From contig JAJYJR010000469.1 of assembly GCA_021789355.1 (NCBI GenBank), positions 1-5,131 on the forward strand: a DNA stretch of 5,131 bases, in the 5' to 3' direction. Position 1 is the first letter of the stretch. Each line of letters begins with the position of its first letter. The notes beneath the pieces were generated by a model. It ran no database searches. It was not told the origin of the DNA and saw only the letters and a list, made by a program, of their open reading frames with translations. A program made the translations under genes and the position numbers. Shown here piece by piece: positions 1 to 5,022 of the stretch. This stretch comes from Chloroflexota bacterium (GTDB taxonomy: Bacteria; Chloroflexota; Limnocylindria; Limnocylindrales; CSP1-4).

Positions 1-1
1 G

Positions 2-529
2 TCAACGGCGAAGGCCGCCCAGGCGAGCGCCTCGGCCAGCATGAACGCAGTGATCGCGGCGGTGAAGCGCCACAACATCGCGGCCGCGGACATGGCGACG
101 GTCAGCATCTCGCTGGGCCCGGTCTACGACTACAGCGGCAACTCACAGAAGCTGGTGGGCTGGGAGGCCCAGCAATCCCTGTCGGTCAAGGACCGCAACC
201 TGGCCGACACTGGCTCGCTCATCGATGACGCGGTGGCCGCCGGCGCCAACTCGGTGCAGGGAGTCACGCTGTCGGTGGCCGACCCGAGCGCCGCGACCGC
301 GCAGGCGCGGTCAGCAGCGGTGGCCGACGCGAAGGCGCGGGCCCAGGGGCTCGCCTCGGCGGCCGGCGTGACACTCGGCTCGCCGATCTCGATCGAGGAG
401 ACCGGCGCGCCGTCCCCGACGCCGGTGGCCTTCGCGGCGCCTGCGGCGGGAGGTGCGGCCTCCACGCCGATCGTGCCCGGGTCGTTCGAGGTCACGGTCA
501 CCGTGGACATCACGTACGCGATCGACTGA
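2..529 (+). CDS. SIMPL domain (DUF541) protein, C-terminal part
   Basis: The reading frame is open from base 2, so the gene starts before the window; the ATG at 41 is internal. The visible 175 residues match the SIMPL/DUF541 pattern: an alanine-rich helix, then 'AVKRHNIAAADMATVSISL', a 'GPVYDYSG' turn, a strand with 'SLSVKDRNLADTGSLIDDAV', 'AAGANSVQGVTLSVADP', a helix 'AVADAKARAQGLASAAGV', a loop rich in Pro/Ala, and a last strand 'GSFEVTVTVDITYAI'. SIMPL proteins are periplasmic, membrane-anchored or secreted and usually carry an N-terminal signal peptide, which would lie outside this window. Their biochemical role is poorly defined; stress-related functions are reported for some members. 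The TGA stop (527-529) is the first three bases of a 14-bp tandem repeat. The next gene follows on the same strand after 74 bases, so the two could be co-transcribed. Family call is confident; function is not. Confidence 0.88.
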   Translation, partial: STAKAAQASASASMNAVIAAVKRHNIAAADMATVSISLGPVYDYSGNSQKLVGWEAQQSLSVKDRNLADTGSLIDDAVAAGANSVQGVTLSVADPSAATAQARSAAVADAKARAQGLASAAGVTLGSPISIEETGAPSPTPVAFAAPAAGGAASTPIVPGSFEVTVTVDITYAID

Positions 530-561
530 CGCGGGGAAGATGACGCGCGGAAGATGACGCG
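527..561. repeat. 14-bp tandem repeat, about 2.5 copies
   Basis: The unit TGACGCGNGGAAGA occurs at 527-540 and 541-554, and a third copy begins at 555 (TGACGCG, 555-561). The two full copies differ only at the eighth base. The repeat starts on the stop codon of the SIMPL gene and fills the first half of the gap before the GH18 gene. Because 14 is not a multiple of 3, it puts a TGA into different frames. An 8-bp palindrome GACGCGTC overlaps its end (556-563). It could be slippage-derived spacer or a pair of regulator sites; the sequence does not decide. Confidence 0.7.
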
Positions 562-566
562 TCGGC

Positions 567-594
567 TACCCTAGGGGAACCGACCACCTGGAGA
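567..594 (+). promoter_or_regulatory. Possible -10 element and ribosome binding site of the GH18 gene
   Basis: TACCCT at 567-572 fits a TANNNT -10 element, and the palindrome CCCTAGGG (569-576) overlaps it. No convincing -35 hexamer is found 16-18 bases upstream: the nearest TGAC-containing hexamer gives a spacer of about 21. CTGGAGA (588-594) is a moderate Shine-Dalgarno with 9 bases to the ATG at 604, which supports that start. The promoter part is weak. Confidence 0.3.
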
Positions 595-603
595 CCGCGC
601 GCC

Positions 604-2295
604 ATGCCGACCCGCCGCCCGCTCCTCGCCGCCGCCCTCGCCCTGCTCCTCCTGGCCGCACCCGCGGCGCCCATCCCGGGCCCGTCGCGCGTGCTCGCCC
701 AGGTCAACCTGCCGCTCCAGCCCGGGCAGGTGGCCGCGCGGTCGATCGACGTGTTCGGCTACCTGCCCTACTGGGAGATCGACTCCTCTACCGACGCCTA
801 CCTGCGCTACGACGTGCTCGACACGATCGCGCTGTTCGGGGTCACGTTCCGCGCCGACGGCAGCTTCAACACCACGGACCCCAGCTACAAGACCGTCACG
901 GGCACCACCGCCGCCACTATCATCCAGCACGCACACGCCGCGGGCGACCGGGTCGTCATGACGTTCGAGTCGTTCAACGCCGACCACAACGCCCAGTTCC
1001 TCTCCGACCCGCAGGCCCAGAGCACGTTCATCGCGAACGCCATCGCGCTGCTCCAGCAGCTCGGCGCGGACGGGCTGAGCATCGACATCGAGGGGCTCTC
1101 GGGCACCTACTTCGACGAGTACGGTGCCTTCGTGGCGGCCGTGCGGACGGCCGTGCGGACCTATGATCCGGCCGGGCAGGTGAGCGTGGCGACCAACGCG
1201 AACGCGAGCGGCGCGAAGATGGCGGCGGCCGCGGCGGCGAACGGCGCCGATCGCATCTTCCTGATGGGCTACGGGTACCGCTCCGCCAGCAGCAGCCCGG
1301 TGGGCAGCATCGACCCCCTGGTCACGGCCTCGGGGAACCAGAACCTGACCTGGAGCCTGGACCAGTACGCGGCCAGCGGCGTCCCCGCGCAGAAGCTGAT
1401 CCTGGGCCTCCCGCTGTACGGCCGCCAGTGGCCGACCGCGACCTCGGGATTCGGCAGCGCACGCCAGCCGGCGGCGGCCTACGGGGGTGGGGGGCCGGTC
1501 TTCGTCAAGGACCTCGCGACGGCGGGGGCGGGACTGTCGGTCCGGTACGACGCGTTCGAGCAGTCGGTGGTGCTGACCGGGTGGGACCTGGCCGATGCGA
1601 CGTGGACGCAGCTCTACTACGACGATGCCGCGTCCCTCGCGCCGAAGGCCCAGCTGGCGCTCCGGCGGGGGCTCGCCGGGGTCGGGCTCTGGGCGCTCGG
1701 GTTCGACCGCGGACAGCCCGGCTACTGGGTGGTGCTCGCCTCCCTGCACCGGGGGCTCGAGGTGTCGCGGATCGCCGTGACGCCGTTCCTGTCGCGGTCG
1801 CTCAAGGTGACGCTGACGATCGGCTGGAAGTCGGCAGGGCACGCGGTCACGGGCATGCGGCTCTCGAACGACGGGAAGACCTGGTCCACGTGGCGCAAGG
1901 CCACAGCCACGATCCCCTGGACGCTGGCGACCGGGCCGGACGGGCTGCGCACGGTGTACGTGCAGGTGCGCGACGCCTCCGGCGCGGTCTCCACGATCCG
2001 GCCGGTGGACGTGGGGCTGGACCGGCACGGGCCGGTGATGGCGACGCTGACGCTGGCCTGGTCGACATCGACCGCGAAATGGGTGACGCGGTTCAACGCG
2101 ACCGACCTGTCGGGCGTGACCGAGTACCTGTACCAGTACCGCATCGGATCGGGGTACTGGCACCAGCTCGTCCGCTCGGTGACTGGCACCACGGTGCGCA
2201 TCGGCGCGACGAAGGGCGCGAAGGTCACGGTCCGGGTGCGGGCCCGGGACGCGGTGGGGCTCTGGGGCTCCTGGAAGACGGTCACGACGCCGTAG
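604..2295 (+). CDS. Secreted glycoside hydrolase family 18 protein with two C-terminal Ig-like modules
   Basis: 563 residues. Residues 1-32 look like a signal peptide (RR at 4-5, hydrophobic run to about 22, possible cleavage after VLA at 30-32). Residues about 48-375 form a GH18 TIM barrel, with recognisable strands: FGYLPYW (51-57), the catalytic strand DGLSIDIEG (156-164), FLMGYGY (219-225), LILGLPLYGRQW (265-276) and GLWALGF (361-367). The general acid would be Glu163. The closest known subgroup is the YaaH/SleL-type and related chitinase-like hydrolases, which act on chitin or peptidoglycan glycans; the substrate here is unknown. Residues about 388-472 and 474-563 look like two beta-sandwich (Ig/Fn3-like) modules; the first has 'SNDGKTWSTW' and both contain a 'VRDASG' or 'RARDAVG' strand, and they probably aid binding or spacing. 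Two motif positions are unusual: Ser159 where chitinases have Asp and YaaH-type enzymes often Asn, and Gly224 where the M-x-Y-D motif has Asp. Activity is therefore not assured. The ATG at 604 fits both the signal peptide and CTGGAGA upstream. Confidence 0.9.
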   Translation: MPTRRPLLAAALALLLLAAPAAPIPGPSRVLAQVNLPLQPGQVAARSIDVFGYLPYWEIDSSTDAYLRYDVLDTIALFGVTFRADGSFNTTDPSYKTVTGTTAATIIQHAHAAGDRVVMTFESFNADHNAQFLSDPQAQSTFIANAIALLQQLGADGLSIDIEGLSGTYFDEYGAFVAAVRTAVRTYDPAGQVSVATNANASGAKMAAAAAANGADRIFLMGYGYRSASSSPVGSIDPLVTASGNQNLTWSLDQYAASGVPAQKLILGLPLYGRQWPTATSGFGSARQPAAAYGGGGPVFVKDLATAGAGLSVRYDAFEQSVVLTGWDLADATWTQLYYDDAASLAPKAQLALRRGLAGVGLWALGFDRGQPGYWVVLASLHRGLEVSRIAVTPFLSRSLKVTLTIGWKSAGHAVTGMRLSNDGKTWSTWRKATATIPWTLATGPDGLRTVYVQVRDASGAVSTIRPVDVGLDRHGPVMATLTLAWSTSTAKWVTRFNATDLSGVTEYLYQYRIGSGYWHQLVRSVTGTTVRIGATKGAKVTVRVRARDAVGLWGSWKTVTTP

Positions 2296-2298
2296 GGC

Positions 2299-2349
2299 CG
2301 GTGTGCGGCCGAGTCGCCGGGTGGTCGGCCAGCCGAGTCGCCGCACCCG
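2299..2349. terminator. Hairpin region between convergent genes, possible bidirectional terminator
   Basis: The 54 bases between the two convergent stop codons contain the inverted pair GTGCGGC (2303-2309) and GCCGCAC (2340-2346). Allowing a bulge at 2302, it extends by CGG/CCG (2299-2301 with 2347-2349). An alternative inner stem pairs GGCCGA (2307-2312) with TCGGCC (2325-2330). There is also a 12-bp direct repeat GCCGAGTCGCCG (2308-2319, 2332-2343). No T-run follows on either strand, so it would be an atypical terminator. The position between convergent genes is the main support. Confidence 0.4.
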
Positions 2350-3225
2350 TCACATCCCGGACAGGTCCCGGATCGACCGCGCCAGCGCCGACATGTCCTC
2401 GTCGCCGTGCCCGCCGGCGATGAGCCCGTTCTCGAGCTGCGCCGCCAGGCCCGCCACGGGAAGCGAGACGCCGGCCTCGCGGGCAAGGTCGAGAGCGATC
2501 GCGAGGTCCTTGCGGTGCAGCGTCACCTTGAAGCCCAGCGGGTAGCGATCCTCGACCATCCGGCCGCTGCGGTTGGCAAGCACCCATGACTGCGCCGCGC
2601 CGCCGCTCAACGCCATGACCACCGTGTCAGGGTCCAGCCCGGCCTTCATCGCGAGCACGATCCCCTCGGCGACCCCCAGGTACGAGCCGCAGATGATCAC
2701 CTGGTTCACGGCCTTTGTGGCCTGGCCGGACCCGATCGGGCCCATGTGCGTGATGGTGCGGCCCATGGCCGCGAGCACCGCGTGCGCCCGCTCGACGTCA
2801 GCGCTCTCCCCGCCGACCATGATCGTGAGGGTCGCGTGCAGGGCGCCTTCGGAGCCGCCCGACACGGGCGCGTCGACCATTGCGATGCCCCGCTCGCCGA
2901 GCCGCCGGGCGAAGTCGCGCGTGGCGCTCGGGCTGACCGTGGAGCAGTCGACGACGAGCGTGCCCGGCACGGCGCCGTCGGCGATCCCGTCCGGGCCGAA
3001 CAGCACGGCCTCGACGTCGGGCGTGTCGGACACGCAGATCACGACGATGTCGACCGCGGCAGCCAGCTCGCGCGGCGTGCCAGCCTCGATCGCCCCCATC
3101 TCGACGAGCGGCCCGGCCTTGCCGGGGGTCCGGTTCCAGGCGTGCAGGGGGTACCCCGCGCGGACCAGGTTGGCCGCCATCGCCGCGCCCATCGTCCCGA
3201 GCCCCACGAACCCGACTCGCTCCAT
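2350..3225 (-). CDS. NAD(P)-dependent beta-hydroxyacid dehydrogenase (3-hydroxyisobutyrate dehydrogenase / glyoxylate reductase family)
   Basis: 291 residues, the usual length of the family. Residues 1-160 are a Rossmann domain opening with VGFVGLGTMG (GxGxxG; 4-13). WNRTP (30-34) ends the second strand: Asn-Arg where NAD-preferring enzymes have an acidic residue, so NADPH is the likelier cofactor. DAPVSGG (118-124) is the substrate-binding signature and TLTIMVGG (132-139) follows. GSGQATKAVNQ (165-175) carries the expected catalytic Lys171 and Asn174. The all-helical C-terminal domain includes KDLAIALDLAREAGVSLP (239-256), typical of tartronate-semialdehyde and glyoxylate/succinic-semialdehyde reductases. 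Such enzymes oxidise 3-hydroxyisobutyrate in valine breakdown or reduce small aldehyde acids; sequence alone does not fix the substrate, so no gene symbol is given. The frame stays open upstream to 3321, but the ATG at 3225 begins exactly at the conserved strand and has AGGAGG 5 bases before it. It stands alone, converging on the GH18 gene and followed upstream by the repeat block. Confidence 0.93.
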   Translation of the reverse strand: MERVGFVGLGTMGAAMAANLVRAGYPLHAWNRTPGKAGPLVEMGAIEAGTPRELAAAVDIVVICVSDTPDVEAVLFGPDGIADGAVPGTLVVDCSTVSPSATRDFARRLGERGIAMVDAPVSGGSEGALHATLTIMVGGESADVERAHAVLAAMGRTITHMGPIGSGQATKAVNQVIICGSYLGVAEGIVLAMKAGLDPDTVVMALSGGAAQSWVLANRSGRMVEDRYPLGFKVTLHRKDLAIALDLAREAGVSLPVAGLAAQLENGLIAGGHGDEDMSALARSIRDLSGM

Positions 3226-3230
3226 GCCGT

Positions 3231-3236
3231 CCTCCT
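3231..3236 (-). promoter_or_regulatory. AGGAGG ribosome binding site of the dehydrogenase
   Basis: Read on the minus strand, a perfect AGGAGG lies 5 bases before the ATG at 3223-3225. It decides this start over the longer open frame, whose extra 32 residues (rich in Arg, Gly, Asp and Pro) have no family counterpart. Confidence 0.88.
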
Positions 3237-3345
3237 GACGCTGATCCGTCCGACCGGGCCCGTCAGCACGAGCGGGCCCTCCCGTCCGCGAACTTCGCCC
3301 ATCCGCCCGACTCTGCTGCACGTTCCGTCAGCTCCATGCCGGGGG

Positions 3346-3555
3346 CGGCCCAACCGCGCTGCCCGTTCCGCCCCTGCGCGCGACCGTGCCCGTCCGCCCG
3401 CTCGGGCTGCCCCTGCGCGGGTCCGTGCGCGGGACCGTGCCGTCCTTCCGACGCTCATCCGCCCAGTCCGTGCCCGCCCCTGCGCGGGACCGGGCCGCCG
3501 CCTCCGGCCCAGCCCGGCTGCCGCGTGACGGCGGCTGCCCCTTCCGCCCCTGCGC
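3346..3555. repeat. Decayed relatives of the 70-bp repeat
   Basis: Pieces of the 70-bp unit recur with substitutions and indels. 3346-3372 matches the CGGCCCAACCGCGCTGCCC-x-TTCCGCC segment of the unit with one change (G for A). CCCCTGCGCGGG occurs at 3410-3421, 3477-3488 and 3547-3558, with a one-base variant at 3371-3382, each followed by a GACCGTGCC- or GTCCGTGC-like stretch. The last two are exactly 70 bases apart. This suggests an older, diverged array from which the three perfect copies expanded. Confidence 0.6.
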
Positions 3556-3765
3556 GGGACCGTGCCCGCCCTCCCGATCGGGCCCTCCGGCCCAACCGCG
3601 CTGCCCATTCCGCCAGGTGTCCGCCGGGACCGTGCCCGTCCTCCCGATCGGGCCCTCCGGCCCAACCGCGCTGCCCATTCCGCCAGGTGTCCGCCGGGAC
3701 CGTGCCCGCCCTCCCGATCGGGCCCTCCGGCCCAACCGCGCTGCCCATTCCGCCAGGTGTCCGCC
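3556..3765. repeat. 70-bp tandem repeat, three near-identical copies
   Basis: Copies at 3556-3625, 3626-3695 and 3696-3765. Copies 1 and 3 are identical; copy 2 differs at one base (T at 3639). Each unit contains the perfect palindrome CCCGATCGGG (3573-3582, 3643-3652, 3713-3722), a hairpin GGGCC-CTCC-GGCCC (3580-3593 and equivalents), and regularly spaced C-runs on the + strand. On the minus strand these runs read as at least four GGG tracts with loops of 7 or fewer bases (3565-3593, 3635-3663, 3705-3733), which fits the common G-quadruplex pattern. The period is not a multiple of 3, so this is not a protein repeat. The near-perfect identity points to recent expansion or gene conversion, and copy number may vary between strains. 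Confidence 0.92.
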
Positions 3766-3860
3766 GGGGGAACGCGGACCCGGGCGGCGCTCGCAATCCG
3801 CCCGGTCCGTGACGGTCCGCGGTGACGGGCGACGCTGGGCCGCCGGCCGCGACGCCGCGC

Positions 3861-4060
3861 GTACCCGCCAGACGTTGCCCCGGAGAACGCCTGACAGGTT
3901 GCTTCTGCCAGCCGTTCCCCGGATGAACGAGCGGCGGCCCGCCGCTGCCATGTGTACGTCGGGAGAACAGCCGGCAGATGGCTCGCGCGACGCGTTCTCG
4001 GGATGGACGTTCGGCGGATTGCCCCGCCGACGCGCTCCCCGGGTGAACATCTGGCGAAAC
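3861..4060. repeat. Degenerate 40-bp tandem repeat, five phased units with hairpins
   Basis: The motif GAAC (GGAC in unit 4) falls at 3885, 3925, 3965, 4005 and 4045, exactly 40 bases apart, with no gaps. Aligned units (3861, 3901, 3941, 3981, 4021) share G at position 1, a GCCA/GCGA-like stretch near 7-10, GTTC-like bases at 14-17, CGG near 20-23, GAAC at 25-28 and GGC at about 33-35. Consensus of the core is GTTCNYCGGRNGAAC, a dyad with 7 central bases; unit 2 is best (CGTTC 3913-3917, GAACG 3925-3929). A second set of inverted repeats sits at unit junctions: 3891-3911 (7 bp, one mismatch), 3930-3946 (8-bp arms, 1-base centre), 4011-4030 (7-bp arms, 6-base loop). Their arm sequences differ although the positions are similar. 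No direct-repeat identity typical of a CRISPR is present. The function is unknown: regulator or replication-protein sites, or a structured RNA, are possible. Confidence 0.65.
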
Positions 4061-4065
4061 CGAGT

Positions 4066-4119
4066 GACCGAGCCAGGCGCGACCGAGCCAGGCGCGACCG
4101 AGCCAGGCGTGACCGAGCC
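4066..4119. repeat. 15-bp tandem repeat, 3.6 copies
   Basis: GACCGAGCCAGGCGC at 4066-4080 and 4081-4095, the same with a final T at 4096-4110, and a partial copy GACCGAGCC at 4111-4119. It starts six bases after the 40-bp array. The period is a multiple of 3, so it would give pentapeptide repeats if translated, but no start site or flanking domain supports a gene. Slippage-type expansion is likely. Confidence 0.88.
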
Positions 4120-4136
4120 CGGGGGCTTGCGCCGAG

Positions 4137-4176
4137 CGCGACCGTGCCGCGGGGCCGCGGGGCCGTGTCGGTCGCG
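4137..4176 (-). terminator. Strong stem-loop after the Bax-inhibitor gene, candidate terminator
   Basis: CGCGACCG (4137-4144) and CGGTCGCG (4169-4176) form a perfect 8-bp stem around 24 bases that contain two CCGCGG palindromes (4147-4152, 4155-4160). It lies 15 bases beyond the TAA of the minus-strand gene, where a terminator is expected. No U-run follows on the minus strand, so intrinsic termination is uncertain; it could instead protect the transcript's 3' end. Confidence 0.45.
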
Positions 4177-4191
4177 AGGTTGACCGGGCGG

Positions 4192-4959
4192 TTACTGGCG
4201 GCCGCCGCCCCCGGTAACCCGCAGGAGCATCAGGAACAGGTTGACGAAGTCCAGGTACAGGGCGAGAGCCCCGAGCACCGAGGCATTCTCGCGGTTCTGG
4301 ATCCACGCCATGCGGCCGTTCTTGATGCGCTGCACGTCGAACGCGGTGAGGCCCGTGAAGAGCAGCGTGCCGACGATGCCGATCACGAAACTGAGCCCGC
4401 TGCCCCCGACGAACATGTTCGCCAGCGAGGCGACCACGATCCCGATCAGGCCGGCGAACAGCAACCCGCCCAGGCTGGTGAGGTCGCGACCGGTCACGTA
4501 CCCGTAGAGGGCGGCGGCGCCGAAGATCGCCGCGGCGCCGACGAAGGCGGAGGTGACCGAGCCGATGTTGTAGACCGCGAGGATGATCGCGAACATTGCG
4601 CCGTTCAGCGCCGCGTAGACGAACAGCATCAGGAGCGCCACGGTCGAGCTCAGCCGGTTGATCGCGGCGCTCAGCCCGAGGACCATCGCGAACTCCGCGA
4701 TGATCAGGATGATGAAGTTGTTGGCGACCAGCTGGAGCGCGCTCTGGTTCAGCAGCGTCATGAAGGCCGTCGCGGCGCTCACCAGCAGCGCGAGGAACAT
4801 CCAGACGAAGCTGGCGGTGAGGAAGCCCTCCCGTACCCCGGCGACCGGGCGGGCGGTCAGGGCACGGGGGTCCCAGCCGTAGCCGACCGGCCCATGCTGC
4901 GCGTCGGGCGCGTCGGGTGCCTCGTACCGGTTGGGGTCGTTGCGGTTCGTGTTGAACAC
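4192..4959 (-). CDS. Bax inhibitor-1 (BI-1/YccA/YetJ) family membrane protein
   Basis: 255 residues from a GTG start. A polar N-terminal tail (1-45; rich in Asn, Asp, Pro, Arg) is followed by seven hydrophobic segments, at about 46-70, 79-100, 106-130, 134-156, 161-183, 188-207 and 228-247, the BI-1 layout. The family signature is clear at the end: LTAFDVQRIK (204-213) and GALALYLDFVNLFLMLLR (230-247). Asp208 and Asp237 match by position the aspartate pair that senses pH and gates calcium leak in Bacillus YetJ; equivalence is my inference. Bacterial members sit in the cytoplasmic membrane as cation/calcium leak channels or as partners of membrane proteases; which applies here is unknown. The frame is open to a TTG at 5022, and a TTG at 5001 has its own AGGAGG. 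I chose GTG at 4957-4959 because AAGGAG lies 9 bases upstream and because the codons between 4960 and 5001 use more A/T at third positions (including ATA and CCT) than the gene does. The 269-residue version cannot be excluded. Confidence 0.9.
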   Translation of the reverse strand: MFNTNRNDPNRYEAPDAPDAQHGPVGYGWDPRALTARPVAGVREGFLTASFVWMFLALLVSAATAFMTLLNQSALQLVANNFIILIIAEFAMVLGLSAAINRLSSTVALLMLFVYAALNGAMFAIILAVYNIGSVTSAFVGAAAIFGAAALYGYVTGRDLTSLGGLLFAGLIGIVVASLANMFVGGSGLSFVIGIVGTLLFTGLTAFDVQRIKNGRMAWIQNRENASVLGALALYLDFVNLFLMLLRVTGGGGRQ

Positions 4960-4968
4960 GGAAGGTAT

Positions 4969-4974
4969 CTCCTT
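4969..4974 (-). promoter_or_regulatory. AAGGAG ribosome binding site before the GTG start
   Basis: On the minus strand AAGGAG is followed by 9 bases and the GTG at 4957-4959. It is a good Shine-Dalgarno with normal spacing and is the main reason for the chosen start of the Bax-inhibitor gene. Confidence 0.65.
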
Positions 4975-4980
4975 GGTTTC

Positions 4981-5015
4981 CCGGCCGTCAGGCCGGTTCA
5001 AAGTGTATGCCTCCT
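4981..5015 (-). promoter_or_regulatory. Leader with second Shine-Dalgarno/TTG pair and a perfect hairpin
   Basis: Reading the minus strand: AGGAGG (5015-5010), 8 bases, TTG (5001-4999), then the perfect hairpin CCGGCC-TGAC-GGCCGG (4996-4981), then six bases before AAGGAG of the GTG start. TTG and GTG are in the same frame. TACACT (5007-5002) could alternatively be a -10 element, which would put the hairpin at the very 5' end of the mRNA and rule out the TTG, but no good -35 accompanies it. The layout would suit translational control of the gene, though this is inference. Confidence 0.4.
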
Positions 5016-5022
5016 GCGTCAA

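Larger units (their letters stand above)
3237..4191. other. Long non-coding intergenic block made mostly of tandem repeats
   Basis: About 950 bases between the dehydrogenase and the Bax-inhibitor gene. Long open frames cross it on both strands, but I see no conserved protein motif. The predicted peptides are Arg/Pro/Gly/Ala-rich, as expected from stop-poor GC-rich DNA. The same 70-bp repeat is read successively in three different frames within one open frame, which argues against coding. Contents in order: 3237-3345, leader of the dehydrogenase with no clear promoter; 3346-3555, decayed repeat copies; 3556-3765, three 70-bp units; 3766-3860, GC-rich DNA with nothing definite; 3861-4060, five 40-bp units; 4066-4119, 15-bp units; 4137-4176, stem-loop. 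No tRNA, rRNA or transposase is visible. Confidence 0.75.

Noticed and set aside
571..2346. A 591-residue open frame antisense to the GH18 gene
   Set aside because: It is an Arg/Pro/Gly-rich shadow caused by the GC-rich codons of the real gene; the GH18 frame has a signal peptide and clear family motifs.
3226..3321. N-terminal extension of the dehydrogenase to 3321
   Set aside because: The 32 extra residues have no family counterpart, and AGGAGG marks the ATG at 3225.
3913..3929. SOS/LexA-type operator in the 40-bp unit
   Set aside because: The half-sites run GTTC-N7-GAAC, the opposite order from the GAAC-N4-GTTC type of LexA box, and the spacing differs.
3861..4060. CRISPR array (40-bp spacing, dyad in the repeat)
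   Set aside because: There is no conserved direct repeat of 24-37 bases with separate spacers; similarity is spread weakly across the whole unit, and no cas gene is present.
4061..4125. Collagen-like pentapeptide protein encoded by the 15-bp repeat
   Set aside because: The + frame gives Thr-Glu-Pro-Gly-type repeats, but they have no start, ribosome site or flanking domain and sit inside non-coding repeat DNA.
3328..4306. Overlapping long open frames through the repeat block on both strands
   Set aside because: They read the same 70-bp DNA unit in successive different frames, show no domain and lack convincing start sites.
5002..5022. Promoter made of TTGACG (5022-5017) and TACACT (5007-5002)
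   Set aside because: The spacer is only 9 bases, far below the 16-18 needed for a sigma-70-type promoter.
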